64,000 bases of DNA from Aureobasidium sp. EXF-3400 (Eukaryota; Ascomycota; Dothideomycetes; Dothideales; Saccotheciaceae). The stretch's first letter is position 1, and each line of letters starts with the position of its first letter. The notes beneath the pieces are model-generated. The model had not been told where the DNA came from, ran no database searches, and saw only the letters and a program-made list of their open reading frames with translations. Below are positions 11,739 through 24,499 of this stretch, one piece after another. A program made the position numbers and the translations under genes. The stretch covers positions 1 to 64,000 of the forward strand of contig SWBL01000205.1 of NCBI GenBank assembly GCA_024195585.1, written 5' to 3'.

Positions 11739-12753
11739 AGTTGCGGTTGTTGGTGGTTGGTGGTAAAAATTGGGTTAGGAAGATTTTGAGATGTAGGAGA
11801 TTGTAGATTGGTTGGCGAGATTAGTCGGCAACATGCAATTGTTCAGTCGTTGGTGAGTTGGTGTCTACAAGGTCTTTGCAATATACGAAAGGGCTGCAGC
11901 TTGGGAGGGTCCGGAACTGCGAGTCGTTGAAAGCGGCGGGACGAATACATAAACTGCCTGCGTGGTCTGAATGTCGCGGGTTTTGGTGGATTTGAACTCG
12001 GATCCGGAGTGCGGGCGAGCGAAGATGCAGAGTGTTGGTCTGTTGTCTCAGGAAGGTCTGCGCGGATCTGAGGCCAGGCAAACACAAAAAGTCTTCGTGT
12101 TGTAGAAGGAAGGAAGAAGAAAGAGGAGAAGGAAGCGTCGAAGTTCTTGCCTTGAGTGGTGGTGGGTGCGTGGCTGCCGGGAAAAAGAATCTGTCGACCC
12201 GCCCCGCGCTCCAGGCTCGAGCTTCCAACGCGTGATCGCCGCCGTTGTCTGTCCAGTGTCCATGACCTTCGCAACAAGTCTTTGTTCACGAGCAACAAGC
12301 AGCAGAACATCAAAGCATTGAGCATGTCGGACTCTGGAATCACATGTGGAACTTGTTTCTGGCCTGGCTTGATGCTGCACACGCTACGATTCTTGTGATT
12401 GTGCGCTTGCATTAAATCTTGATCGTGATTCAAATTCCATGTTCATCAAAGCTTCAATGGACACATCTACGATGATCTTTTGTGCCATGTAGACACCAGC
12501 TTCTGTGAATCTTTCAATCGCAATCTTGCAACTCCAGTAATACACATGATAATCTGTTCACAGTCTTTTCAATAGACGAGTTACTGCATGGTAATAAGAA
12601 GCTCTTCTGCAGTAACAGCGGCCCATCGGATGGTGCAATACAGCTATTTGGATTTTGCCCTGATTCGACGCCGGGATCGGTTGATCTGGTCTCTCTCTGT
12701 TCTCAACCATAAACCTGTCCTTTGAGCTGTTGAACAACGCCCAGTGAATCAAT
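11739..12753. other. divergent intergenic region, eIF5 / THI6
   Basis: A purine-rich run at about 12106-12136 on the plus strand is a pyrimidine-rich tract in the eIF5 sense, as is common in fungal leaders. I looked for a thiamine pyrophosphate riboswitch before THI6 and saw no convincing match. No gene is supported. Confidence 0.5.
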
Positions 12754-14477
12754 ATGCACGTAGATTACTCTGTATATCTGGTGACTGACAACACTCCTGC
12801 CATTCTTGGCGACCAGGATCTGGTTGACGTTGTTCGTGCTGCCGTAGAAGGAGGTCCGAGAACCCAGTAATAACACAACCACTACAACTTTCGATCTGAC
12901 ATTTTCCCAGGTGTCACAATTGTTCAATTGCGTGACAAAACTAGCGATACTGCCGAGCAGATTCGCATTGCCAAAGCTCTCCATGCTGTGACTAAGCCTG
13001 CAAACGTCCCTCTTCTCATCAATGATAGAGTAGATGTAGCTTTGGCTGCCGGTGTCGAGGGAGTCCATATTGGCCAGGATGACATTGGTAAGCCTGCTCT
13101 GCCGCACCTACCGTCTTTGGAGAGTCCGAAGCTTGGACAAGGCTTCGGACCTATGTGTTGCCCTTCTGATCTGACTTGTAAATCTAACTGTATGTGTCAG
13201 ACCTCGCATCTGCTCGCAGACTCCTTGGAAAAGACGCCATCATCGGTGTGACCGCAAATTCTCTGGAAGAAGCAGAGATTGCTGCTAAAGGAGGAGCCGA
13301 CTACCTGGGTGTCGGTACTGTCTTCGCCACAGCTACAAAGGAAAACACAAAGTCTATCATTGGCACTTCTGGAGTCCAGCACATCCTCTCATCTCTGGCT
13401 CAATCTGCGCCCGAGATCAAGACGGTCTGTATTGGCGGAATCAACGCAAAGAACTGCCAACGCGTACTCTACCAGACTGCAGCTGCGGAGAAGAGTCTCG
13501 ATGGCATCGCCGTCGTTAGTGCCATCATGGCTGCCAAAGACCCCAAGAAGGCGGCTTCTGATCTTCGCCAACTTGTTGCGACTCCTCCTCCCTTCGCTAC
13601 TTCGATCTCTGCTCAAGCACTCTCCCATGAAGACGTTGTGCGCAAACTCCCAGAGCTTGTCAAGCGTTTGGCCAGCAAGAAGCCGCTCTGCCACAACATG
13701 ACAAACCTGGTTGTACAGAACTTCGCTGCAAACGTTGCTTTGGCTGTTGGCGCCAGCCCCATTATGTCGAACAACAGCATGGAAGCCGGTGATCTCGCAT
13801 CTTTCGGTGGTAGTCTTGTTATCAACATGGGCACCACTACCCCCGAGATGCGTGCTCACCACTTGAACACCATCGCTGCCTACAACAGTGTTGGTGGACC
13901 TGTTTTGCTCGATCCTGTTGGTGCAGGTGCCACCCAACAACGTCGTGAGGGTGTCGCAGCACTTATGCGTGGTGGTTACTTTGCTGTTATCAAGGGCAAC
14001 GAAGGTGAAATTCGCACTGTGTCTGGTGCCACAGGCTTCAAACAACATGGCGTTGACAGTGGTGCTTCTAACTTGAACTTGAATGACCGTGTCAAACTCG
14101 TCAAGTCTGTCGCTGCCAAAGAGCGTAACGTGATTTTGATGACTGGTGAGGTAGATGTCATTTCCGATGGCAAACGTACTTTCAAGATCAGCAATGGACA
14201 TTCATACCTCGGTGAAATCACCGGAAGTGGGTGCACATTGGGTACGACAATTGCGAGCTTCCTGGCTATCGAGAGGGAGGACAAGTTGCTCGCAGCTGTC
14301 ACCGGCATTCTGATGTATGAGATTGCCGCCGAAAGGGCTGCGAAGAAGGATTTCGTCAAGGGCCCTGGCACTTTTGTTCCAGCTTTCATCGACGAGCTGT
14401 ACGCCATCCGCCAGGAGAGTGCAGCAGGAAATGGAGATTGGGCAAAGGAAGCAAAGATTGAAAGTGCTGATAACTAG
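12754..14477 (+). CDS. THI6: thiamine biosynthetic bifunctional enzyme (thiamine-phosphate synthase / hydroxyethylthiazole kinase)
   Basis: Exons 12754..12853, 12911..13087 and 13201..14477 encode 517 residues, close to the fused fungal enzyme. The N-terminal TIM barrel (about 1-225) shows VTIVQLRDK, LLINDRVDVAL, GVHIGQDDID, DYLGVGTVFATATK and the phosphate-binding GGINAKN. The C-terminal ribokinase-like domain (about 250-500) has CHNMTNLVVQNFAAN, GASPIMSNN, VLLDPVGAGAT, IKGNEGEI and the GSGCTLG anion hole. The kinase half phosphorylates hydroxyethylthiazole and the synthase half joins it to HMP-PP, giving thiamine monophosphate. Intron 2 is 113 bp, longer than most here. The gene is divergent from eIF5. 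Confidence 0.95.
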
Positions 14478-14589
14478 ACTGAGTTACAAGAAGACGAGGT
14501 AAAAAGCAGTTCCCCTTTTTGATGGTAGCCATGAGACCTGTGTCTTACTAGCGATATTCAGCTAGCATATCTCGACCCTCTGCCTAAAT

Positions 14590-15755
14590 TTATGCCTCTC
14601 CAGCAGCGACCTTGGCATGACCAACAACCAATTCCAGTTTCTTTGCTTCGGCCAAGACTGTGGCATCAATCTCCTCCTTCAGACTGGGAGAGGAGGCTTT
14701 CCATCCCAGCAGTTTTCCAGCTCTTATGGCTCGGCACCTAGAATTGCATCCCCACAATGCAGGTCCATAGGACACGAATTTCTTGACCTCGGCAGGTGAG
14801 TATTCTTTGACCTGCTCGTCTTTCAGGAAGCCATGCTTGTGAGCAGACTTGGCCACTTGACGTGCTACATCTCCCCACACGAGATCACCTGCTTCACAGA
14901 AGTAGTAACCCTCGTCGTTCCAGGTAGCAGATCCACCACCATTCGAAGCTGCTTCCACAAGCTTCAGATAGAGGTCTGAGAGATCGTGAACGTGAACCTG
15001 AGTCCAGAAGGTCTTGCCTGCGCCAACTTGGATCCCATGACCTTGCTGTAGGGTACAACGAGCAAGCGCAGGTACTTGGACGCTGGTCTGGTTGCCTGGG
15101 CCTCTTCCAGCTCCATAGATGCATGGAGGACAGACGATGGCACTCTTGACGGTGTGTCCATCTCGTACTGACTGGACTATTTCATCAACGTTCCTGTGAG
15201 GTGCATGGTCTGGGATACCGGTTATCATTTCTTGAACGTTGTCCCAGTCGTCGTAAATTTTAGTGGCCTCCTCGCCGAATATCTGCTGGTCGAGGTCTGT
15301 ATACATGAGAATACCAGTTCCAGAAGTATGTATCAGGAAACCGGGGTTTTCGGACTGCCTGGCAGACAGACCTTTGATGATGGCTTTGACAGATGCTTCA
15401 TGGTCTGCATCTGCCCAGTCTGATCAATGAGTCAGTTTACTTGATAGGTGTGCCTACGTAGAGATCAACGTTGACATACGGCACACAACATCTGCCTTCT
15501 TTGATTCTTCTTCGAGAAGATCGGAGGAGTCCAAGTCGCCATAGACCAGCTTCACCTTGGGATACTCTGCTGCGACTTGCGCACCCTTATCGGTGTTCCG
15601 AACAAGTGCCGTGATTTCATATTCATCAGGATGAGCTTGGACGATGGTATGGAGTGCATCACCACCAATGTAGCCAGTTGCGCCGGTCCTATCACGCGTC
15701 CATTAGTAATAGAATCTGACGAGAATCAGACAACAACATACACAAACAATTTCAT
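14590..15755 (-). CDS. NAD(P)-dependent epimerase/dehydratase-like protein (extended SDR, NmrA-like)
   Basis: Exons 15755..15742, 15688..15480 and 15419..14590 encode 350 residues. The N-terminus MKLFVTGATGYIGG contains the TGxxGxxG motif of extended SDRs, assembled across intron 1; YGDLDSSD and DHEASVKAIIKGL follow, then SAIVCPPCIYGAGRGPGN and WTQVHVHDLSDLYLKLVEAA. The segments fit the large family of fungal epimerase-like proteins without assigned substrate. Cofactor is probably NADP(H) or NAD(H), and the location cytosolic. The 3' end is only 112 bp from the THI6 stop, tail to tail. Confidence 0.85.
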
Positions 15756-16186
15756 CTTGATTGTATGTTGTGTAGAGGTTGGTTCAATGATCGTAAGTGC
15801 GAGACAGGACGTGCTCGGTATTCAGTCGTCAGCATTACCAAGCATCAATCAGCTATCAAGGTGAAGGAAGGCGCCACCTGACTACTACGGCCATCTTGAG
15901 CTTGAGCCACACAAACACGTTCTCCTCCACTAATATATTGCGATAAGATTGGTATATTCACATAGTTCACTCTCAATCCTGGCAGCGAAAGATCGATTTT
16001 GCGTTGATGGTCTGAAACGTGCATGCTGATAGGGTAGCCCTGGCTTTGTTTCGAGCTCGAGTCGGCTTGCGCTCGTCAGCTCTCCCGTTCACATCCTCAT
16101 CTGTACCAGCTCGAGAAGTCGTCTGCAGCAATGCGAAATGTTTTGGACAAGCTAAGATCTGAACCGTAATATTCCCGTCCATCGAA
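15756..16186. other. divergent intergenic region, epimerase / ZIP transporter
   Basis: This 431-bp region probably carries both promoters. Nothing else is recognisable. Confidence 0.55.
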
Positions 16187-17505
16187 ATGTGGTCCGGACT
16201 CCTCATGTTGCTCGTCCTGAGCATCATCATGACAATCGCGTAAACAAGCATCCCATCCCTCTGCACACAAGTAACCCCAACCACTGACACAATGCGCCCA
16301 GTTCCTTTCTCGCCGGATCCTTACCATTATCCTTCTCTCTCTCCCAGCGCCAGCTTCGATTGACCACAGCGATCGGTACTGGTGTCCTAGTAGGAACCGC
16401 TCTCATCGTTATCATCCCAGAAGGCATCGAAACGCTATACAGTGCGCGCGAAATCAGCCACGCGCACGTAGCAAGATCACTCTCCCTAGACACCAGAAGT
16501 CAGAATGCACTGCCCGATATGGTGCCCTTCGATTTGTCACGTCGTGACTTCCCGACTCTTGACCTGCACATCAGAGATACGGATTTGACTGGACCTGACG
16601 ATGGACGCCCAGGGGATGGACAAACCTCTTCGCAAGACTCGGATCACAAAACAGAAGAGCACAAATCGGAAGACCACGATGATTGGGAGCCTCATGCCTG
16701 GATTGGAATCTCTCTAGTCTTGGGCTTTGTCTTGATGTACCTGATCGACCAACTGCCTCGTCACGCGGCTGCTTCTTCCCAACCACAGAGGTTCCATATC
16801 GCGCTGGATCGCTTCAACCTCCAGAGATCTACAAATCAAGCTTCTGAAGTAGAAGACCCTGATGGACCACCGCCTGACCCCATGCACGAATCACGCCCTT
16901 CCTCAACTACTGTAGGTTTGGTGATCCATGCTGCTGCAGACGGCATCGCTCTCGGAGCCTCATCAAGTGCTTCTTCGCGAAGGTTGGGCTTCATTGTCTT
17001 CGTGGCCTTGATGATACACAAGGCGCCCGCCGCGTTTGGCCTGACTTCGGCATTGCTCAAACAGGGGCTGTCCAAGAGAAGAGCACGAAACCACCTGATT
17101 GTGTTCAGCTTGGCCGCCCCAATCGGTGCGTTGTTTACGTGGGCTCTCGTCAACATATTCGAAGGAGGTATTGGTCAGAGCGAACATGGCACTCGTTTCT
17201 TCACTGGGTTGCTACTGTTGTTTTCAGGGGGCACCTTCCTGTAAGTCGAGGTAACTTCCAAACATTTACTTTGCCTTCGGTCTAACAGATCAAACAGGTA
17301 CGTAGCGATGCATGCGATGCAAGATACGAAACACGGCCACGACATGGGAAATGCTACTCCTAATGGCTATAGCGACCCGAACGTGTACGACGGGTATCAA
17401 TCAGCATCGAACAAGCAGGAAGGTCCTGTGCTCAGTGACACGCTGGCTGTAGTAGGTGGAATGTTGCTTCCACTTTTGACACAAGTTTTTGGGCATGGCC
17501 ATTGA
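16187..17505 (+). CDS. ZIP-family zinc/manganese transporter, ZIP9/ATX2 type
   Basis: Exons 16187..16239, 16302..17240 and 17298..17505 encode 399 residues. The protein starts with a hydrophobic helix (LLMLLVLSIIMTIASFLAGSLPL), then RLTTAIGTGVLVGTALIVIIPEGIETLY, a pattern matching the SLC39A9/Atx2 branch. A charged, His-rich loop (about residues 95-135) precedes the metal-binding helices HAAADGIALGASS and HKAPAAFGLTSALL. It probably moves zinc or manganese at the Golgi or a related endomembrane. The third exon may begin at 17298, or at 17289 using an in-frame upstream CAG acceptor, which would add three residues. The gene is divergent from the epimerase. Confidence 0.88.
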
Positions 17506-18542
17506 TCTCGACGCGATAAAATACTACTCGATTTTTATCCCACGATCTTTTTAACAGAACCAGTATCCTTGTGAGAATTGACTTGCCATTCGAATCTTGT
17601 GTCTGGTTAATGTGTCTTGTTGATCAACGGACGTCACAATAAGCACCTGGCCCAGGGTGAGAGACATAGGCCTCATAAGACCAAGATCTTGGGTGTAGCT
17701 GAGCGAGACAAGTCTCAGTGCATGAAGATGGGATGGCTGGACAATAGCAACGGTATTGGTGGAAGCTGAAGCTGGCGGTATTGGCTCGCTGCATGCACGC
17801 CCGGTGGATAACAACGCAAGGAGGGGAACAACGGCTGGATAGTCTGGACATGTGAACGAAAGCGGAATGCAGGCGTGACTCGAGCAGCGTCGCTTGTGAC
17901 TGAAGACAGCAGTGAACAGGTCTTGGATGTGTGGTCACAGCTGGTAGACTCGTGAGTCCTCTTCACGATCAGATTTGACTTTGGCCACAATTAAGGCTCT
18001 TCACGTCATGTACAGATTTGGAGTTGGGGCAACCTAGACCGGTGCCCTTGGCGGGCGATAACCGTTTGCACTGATTGTTGTCTCTACCACGGACTGACAT
18101 GGATCTTGGTCAGGCAGCAGCAGAAGAACAAAGAGGACGAAACGTATGTTAGAAAACGAGTCAGCAGCAATATAGGACTCGTTGTTTTGGGGGCAGCAAA
18201 TTGTAGGGCAGGCTTATTGTTCAGGCGTCCTGGTCGTGTTTCAGAGTAACCAGCACCTCTGCAGACTTTCCTGGCCTCGATTTCCTAGTCCGCATTGCGC
18301 AACCCAGTCTATTTTTCCCTACACACTCCGGCACAACCGCCTTTCCGCGAGACTCCCTTGTCGCATCCATTCTTTCAAACATCTCAGCCAGTCTTGGTCC
18401 CACTGTCGATAGACACTGTGCCGTCGTTGATCGCCATCGTCCCCACCAACCCGCCATCCGATCGCAAATCCGCCCGACCACGAGGGTTGACAGCATCCGA
18501 ACGAGCACAGGAGCGACGTACCCTTGCACAAGACAGAACAAC
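17506..18542. other. intergenic region upstream of CDC4
   Basis: It comprises the ZIP 3' end and a long presumed promoter/leader of CDC4. Reading frames here (for example on the plus strand from 18295) overlap the CDC4 start in another frame and look like shadows. Confidence 0.5.
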
Positions 18543-20865
18543 ATGGAGGATCCCTCTGACTGGCATCCTTCATATCCACAGACTCAGCGTCCTTTATCCA
18601 TGCCCGTCGAATACGACCCTGAAGCCGCGTCGGGCAGCGAAGCGCGCATCTTCGGTCAGCGTCATCACAAGCCCCAGACTTCCATCTCGCGACCTTCAGC
18701 ACGCTCCCTATCATCGTCTTCGACCAGCGTGCCCATACCCATCCCCTCAAATCCAAATGTCATTCCTGGAAATCTACTCCCGTCAGCGCCTGCTTCTCCA
18801 CCGACCCCGGCTCCGTCTCCAACGCCTGGCCGTCGTCTTCCCAGCTGGGCTTCTACGACGGGACCATCCCTTGATTTGCTCATGGCCGAAGATGGGGATG
18901 TGGATGATGTTGGCAGCGAAGGCACATTTGGCCTAGACAAAGGGTTGAGGTTCAGGCATATGAAGAACATGTTTTCCGACATGGACAACGACGAACGCAA
19001 ACGCATCCTGACGGAGCTGTTGGCCAACTGCGACGGGAAGCTATTGGGTTATGTTGCCAATTTTGTTGCACCACGACTAAAGAGAGATCCATTCGGCGTG
19101 TTGCCTAACGAGCTCTGCCTAAGGGTATGGATTCTGCTCTCGTTTGGCACAATATTCGTTCTAACTTGACTACAGATACTCACATTTATCGATGATGCCA
19201 AAACACTTGCTCGCTCGTCGCAGGTTTCAAAAAGATGGCACGAGCTGGTCAGCGACGACATGGCTTGGAAGAGTCTCTGTGAGAAACACGCTTATCGCCG
19301 CATGTCGGATGACACTCCTTCGACCAGTACCAGGCAGCAACATTCATCACCCTACGAGCCGTCCCACTCGGGATCGTCTCTCAGCTTCGCTACGCATGCT
19401 CTGCGCATACATAACCCCGCATTTGCCAGCTTCAGCACTTCCACGCCTGATTTGAGTCGTGTCAAGAGTCTTGATAGAACAACCTCCGCTCCGGTCCTGC
19501 CTTCTTCAGCCATCCGCCGACGTCCACAGGCCATGACTTATCGCTCTCATTTCAAGCAAAAGTACCAGGTTGAAACCGCCTGGCGGACTGGCGGCAAGGT
19601 CGACCAAAGACAGATTACACCAGACCAAGGTGTTGTGACCAGCTTGCATCTCACTGACAAGTACATCATTGTTGCTTTGGACAATGCAAAAATTCATGTT
19701 TTCGACACCGAGGGCAAGCACTTGAGGTGCCTTCAAGGCCACGTTATGGGTGTATGGGCTATGGTTCCTTGGGGTGAGACTTTGGTGTCAGGCGGTTGCG
19801 ACAGAGACGTCCGTGTTTGGAACATGGCGACCGGGTGAGTGGCTAACTTCGTCTTGCTGAATGCATACACAACGCTGACCATTTTCGATAGACAACCCCT
19901 TCACATGCTGCGTGGTCATACTTCCACAGTCAGATGTCTGAAGATGTCCAACGCGACCACCGCTATTTCTGGTTCTCGCGACACTACCCTCCGTATCTGG
20001 GATATCGAGAAGGGCCAATGTAAACACGTGCTCATGGGTCATCAAGCAAGTGTTCGCTGCCTCGAAATCCATGGAGACTTGGTCGTATCTGGAAGTTACG
20101 ACACTACAGCGAGAATTTGGAGCATCAGCGAAGGTAGATGTCTCAGGACATTGCAAGGACACTTCAGTCAAATTTATGCAGTTGCTTTCGATGGAAAGCG
20201 TGTTGCTACAGGCAGTCTTGACACTAGTGTTCGTGTCTGGAATGTCGCGGATGGGTAAGCATACCTCGATACAACTGGTTGAAGACAAGGAACTGACGGT
20301 TTGCAGCAAATGTCTGGCAATCCTCCAGGGCCATACTTCTCTCGTTGGCCAGCTCCAGCTCCGTGGTGACACGCTTGTGACTGGTGGCAGCGATGGCAGT
20401 GTTAGAGTCTGGTCATTGCAGTCCTATACACCTATCCATCGTCTTGCGGCACACGATAATAGCGTGACCTCGCTGCAATTTGATGAGTCACGCATTGTAT
20501 CTGGTGGGTCCGACGGTCGTGTCAAGGTCTGGGACCTCCAGCGCGGATGTCTCGTACGAGAACTTGGGCAACCTGCTGAAGCAGTTTGGCGTGTTGTGTT
20601 TGAAGAGGAGAAAGCAGTCGTCCTTGCGTCTAGGCAAGGCAAAACAGTCATGGAAGTTTGGAGTTTCGCTCCGCCGGAGGACGGAAACACCAGCAGCACC
20701 GCGTCGAGCCCTGCTGTCGTCTCCAAGCCTGTGTTGCCTGCTAGCGAACCCTCGCCAGTGCACATATCAGATGCACCCGCTTCTGATGACCAGGTCGAGG
20801 ACACAATTATGACAGATGAGACCCCACGCGACAACGAGGTCTCTTCACCAGTCACATCAGCATGA
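18543..20865 (+). CDS. CDC4: F-box/WD40 protein, SCF ubiquitin-ligase substrate receptor (Cdc4/Fbw7 type)
   Basis: Exons 18543..19124, 19176..19834, 19892..20254 and 20307..20865 encode 720 residues. A disordered Ser/Pro-rich N-terminus (1-130) leads to a helix (DNDERKRILTELL) resembling the Cdc4 dimerisation region, then the F-box (LPNELCLRILTFID..SQVSKRWHELVSDDMAWK, about 185-230). Seven or eight WD40 repeats follow (about 320-650), with LVSGGCDRDVRVW, AISGSRDTTLRIW, VVSGSYDTTARIW, VATGSLDTSVRVW and others. The repeat order and HTALVG-like HTSLVGQL block fit Cdc4 better than Met30/SconB. It should deliver phosphorylated cell-cycle and transcription substrates to SCF in the nucleus. The introns around 19.8 and 20.2 kb fall at WD-repeat boundaries. 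Confidence 0.9.
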
Positions 20866-21647
20866 CAATGCTTCTTAGGGTGAAAATGATATGGCATAGA
20901 AGCATCTTACGACTGTTTATGGGAAGCATAGGCGCAGGGAGCTCAGGAGACCAACCAATTTCAGGAAGGACAGGGTACCAAGAGTCAGGGGATGCACAAA
21001 GTCTGGCTTTCCTCTCATTGTGTTTACGGCGTTTCTGGGATGGGGTTATATGGCATGGCGGATCATGGGTGAATTGACGTGCAATCATTTCGGTGAACAA
21101 GAAAGGGAAAAGGGAGTTTTTTTCTTGGGTGTTTTATTTTCTGGTCAAACGTTCCTTCATCACAGCAGTAGACTCATTAGCGAAGCATTCATTCATGTTC
21201 ATTGTATGCATCATTTCGATTTCTAGAACAATAATTAACCAGGATCAGAGGTGGTGGTCATTGGAACAATATTTCTGTCAACGTGCCTTATCTCAACACA
21301 TCTCTATTCAGCATGGCTAGCAAAAAAAACAGCACTGGGCGGGTTGGGAAAGCGATAGGTCGGCGGTCGGTAGAAACGGCATGCGGGTCCGGCGAACAAC
21401 CTGACATCATCGCCGTGGCATCCGGGGGAAGGAGCAGGTTGGAGAACAAGCGTTCGGTCGAGTTACTTTTGTTCTGTTCTGAAGCTGCTTCTTTTAACTT
21501 CTTACTTTGTTATCATCTTCGCTCCTGTCTCGTGCCTTCTTGCTTGTGTCGTCGAACGTCTTCAATTCTCGTCAATTCTATCGCGGGGACTCCCAGCTCT
21601 ACCATTACATCATAGCTCTATAGCTCTATCATCCAAACACGACAACA
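20866..21647. other. intergenic region between CDC4 and PIC2
   Basis: The CDC4 3' end is followed by a CT-rich PIC2 leader (about 21470-21560). No gene is supported. Confidence 0.55.
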
Positions 21648-22645
21648 ATGGTTCAAAACAAGCCCGAGGCGCCTGGCGCTGTTACTCCCAAGAGAAACAT
21701 TGAGCTGTTCTCTGGTACTTACTTTGCTGCTTGCACATTGGGTGGTATCATTGGTCAGTAGTCTCTGTAACTCGAGCAGATAAGCAGGAGCTAACGCGTC
21801 TGCCAAACACAGCTTGCGGACCTACCCACACAGCAGTCACCCCTCTGGATCTCGTCAAATGCCGTCGCCAAGTAGACAGCAAGCTCTACTCATCCAACAT
21901 GCAAGCCTGGAGCACAATCTTCCGTAAAGAGGGTCTTCGCGGCGTCTTCTTCGGATGGTCTCCCACCTTCATCGGTTACTCGTTCCAGGGCGCTGGAAAG
22001 TACGGTGCCTACGAGTTCTTTAAGTACACCTACGGCGAGAAGCTCTTCCCTAACACCAACAAGACTATTGTCTACCTCGGTGCCTCTGCCACTGCTGAGG
22101 CAATCGCTGATTTGTTCCTGTGTCCGTTTGAGGCCCTCAAGGTCCGTATGCAGACCACTCTGCCACCTTTCGCCCACAATCTGCGCGAAGGCTGGAGCAA
22201 GGTCGTCTCTCAAGAAGGTTACGGTGGTCTCTACAAGGGTCTTTACCCTCTCTGGGCTCGCCAGATCCCTTACACCATGGTCAAGTTCGCAACCTTTGAA
22301 TCCGCCGTCGCAAAGATCTACCAGCAACTCGGCAAGCCCAAGGAAAGCTATGGCACCTTGGCTCAGACCGGAGTCTCCTTCCTCGGTGGTTACATTGCCG
22401 GTATTGGATGCGCTGTCGTCTCTCACCCTGCCGATGTCATGGTCAGCAAACTCAACAGCGACCGCAAGTCCGGCGAAGGCGCTGGCCAGGCCGTCAGCAG
22501 AATCTACGGCCAGATTGGCTTCAGAGGCCTGTGGTCTGGTGTCGGTCTGAGAATCGTCATGATCGGTACTCTTACCGCCTTCCAGTGGTTGATCTACGAC
22601 TCTTTCAAGGTTTCTATTGGTCTGCCTACCACTGGTGGCCACTAG
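21648..22645 (+). CDS. PIC2: mitochondrial phosphate/copper carrier, Pic2 type
   Basis: Exons 21648..21753 and 21813..22645 encode 312 residues. Carrier signatures are [20 protein letters not shown] and [10 protein letters not shown]. The segments [53 protein letters not shown] and [16 protein letters not shown] match Pic2 rather than Mir1. The protein transports phosphate (and, in yeast, copper) into the mitochondrial matrix. The intron splits the first helix (GGII|ACG), with a GTCAGT donor. The antisense frame across most of exon 2 is a shadow. Confidence 0.93.
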
Positions 22646-23367
22646 ACTAGTACCAAACACGATGGTTCTTTTCGTTTTTGTGCTCTCTTATATAATGTTT
22701 ATGATTTTTTTCGATCTTGGGGAGTTTGAGCGGTGGGCGTTCAAAGGTTTCGAGTGTGTTGATAGAATCAAAGAAATGTACGAGCTTTTACAAGCAACCT
22801 TGCTCTTGAGCTATTGCATTGATTTCACGCCCTATTGATGGCAAGAGGTTGTTTTGGAGCTATGAAGATGCATGAATGTGCGTGTGAGATGGCATCGCGT
22901 TCAGCAAAAGAACCATAGTAGGCAGGGATCCTCAATGACGGGTCTTGTCATGCTCTAAAATACTACTGACTTTTTGTTCCCGAGCCTACTGTATCTTTGT
23001 TGCACATGTTCTAGTTGGACGGAGACGAAGCAATTGAGCCGAGTTTGAGGGTGTGGAAGAAAGAGTTGCTTTTTGTGTGCAACAAGTGCTCTTTCTATCT
23101 AGAAAGAAAAGAAGCACGTATTACTGAGGGCCGTCCTTCAAAAGGACAATCGCACCTCGTTCGAGAAATATGGAAAAAAGGTCTATAGATGGAGGAAGAA
23201 ATGCCGCAACGAAACAGAGGTGTAGGGGGAATAGTAGTCTCGACGCCTGATGCCATGCCATGTGTGTAACGAAAGTAGAAAAAGAGGTCCGAGTAAAGTG
23301 CGCCCACCCAAAAAAGAAGAGTCGTAAAAAGAGTCTGAAGAGCAAGGAAAAGTCAAGTAAACCAAGT
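22646..23367. other. convergent 3' region, PIC2 / ERG3
   Basis: This tail-to-tail region is T-rich just after PIC2 and should contain both terminators. No gene is supported. Confidence 0.55.
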
Positions 23368-24499
23368 CTACTGGACCTTCTTGGTCTCGGGCTCGTAGCT
23401 TCTATCATCCTCGCCCTCAACCTCCTTCACAATGTGCTCCATCTCCTTGACCTGGCGTTGCCACTCGGCTTGGCCCATCTTTGTCTCGCGGCGGAAGAGC
23501 TCGTCGTTGGGCTTGCGGTAGCTGCCACCAAGACGATCCCAAAGAGTGGTGAATTGTCCGTAGTTGTAGTTGAAGTACAGGTGGTGCATGGTGTGGCAGG
23601 CGGCACCGTTGATAATAGGGCTGTTGGCAACATATTCACCGTCGTGGATCATGACAGTCCAGACGTTGATGAACATGAACAGAGCAATGTAGGCAAACTT
23701 CTGCAGCGGGAAGAGGAAGGGGAAGACATGGTAAGGCAGCGATTGAGCGTAGCCGTCGAGAGGGTGGAAAGCGTGCGAGGCGAATGGCGAGGGCATGATC
23801 CACTTGTGGTGAGGCTTGTGCAACTTCTTGTAAACCATGGGATGGTGCAGGCCGCGGTGAATCCAGTAGACGAAGAAGTCGGTGAAGCAGACGAAGAAGG
23901 GGAACTGGAGAAGCAAGTACCAGCCACCGAGATTCCAGGATGAACTCTCAGGCAAGACATCGTAGATGTTGGAGTAGCCACGAACCTCGCCCAAGAACCA
24001 CGGAACGGTCAGGACAGACATGATGGGCATAGCTTCGAGAGCCTGGCGAATTTCAAGGCGCATTTGGTTCTTGAGGAATTTTGGGTGGTGGACTGTTGTC
24101 TTGTCGAAGACGAAGATGTATGAGAGACCGGCGCAGATGAAGTAGTTTAGCAGACCAAATATCCTGTAGAGTTGTTAGTCTGCGACAAGGGATTACGGAC
24201 TGGAAAGTCGCAAAGGCGTACCATGTGATAAGGAACAGGGAGATAGCCTGTCTGGCAATGTTGTCTCGCGGCCATCGGCTCATGTATGCGTATGAACTAG
24301 GCTCGACCGAGAAGTACTGGCTCGCAGGCTCGAATTTGTAGGGGGTAACACCACGGGCCATGGTCGACCAGGTAGCATTGGAAGAGGCGGCAAAGTCACC
24401 AACAGTGCTCATAGCCAACATTGACGACGTCAATGGCAGAACGGTTGCATATAGCCGGTCGAAGGCGTATGTGTCGAGTACCTCCAGGATAACATCCAT
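23368..24499 (-). CDS. ERG3: sterol C-5 desaturase
   Basis: Exons 24499..24222 and 24163..23368 encode 357 residues. The fatty-acid-hydroxylase-type iron-binding histidine boxes are all present: HRGLHH (about 194), HKPHHKW (about 210) and HTMHH (about 282), within [20 protein letters not shown] and [20 protein letters not shown]. Several transmembrane helices flank them. The enzyme introduces the C5-C6 double bond of ergosterol precursors in the ER, using oxygen and electrons from cytochrome b5. Loss in other fungi alters azole response. The single intron (24221..24164) has a GTACGC donor and restores W|IFGLLNYF. Confidence 0.95.

Noticed and set aside
12430..12753. Thiamine pyrophosphate riboswitch before THI6
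   Set aside because: I found no paired CTGAGA-type and ACCTGA-type conserved blocks in a plausible arrangement, and no long leader intron as in riboswitch-controlled fungal thiamine genes.
13389..14201. 270-codon minus-strand frame opposite THI6
   Set aside because: Shadow of the thiazole kinase domain.
18543..20865. Assignment of the F-box/WD40 gene as Met30/SconB
   Set aside because: The long N-terminus, dimerisation-type helix and WD-repeat wording (VVSGSYDTTARIW, HTSLVGQL) fit Cdc4/Fbw7 better.
21890..22660. 256-codon minus-strand frame opposite PIC2
   Set aside because: Shadow of the carrier exon; no family features.
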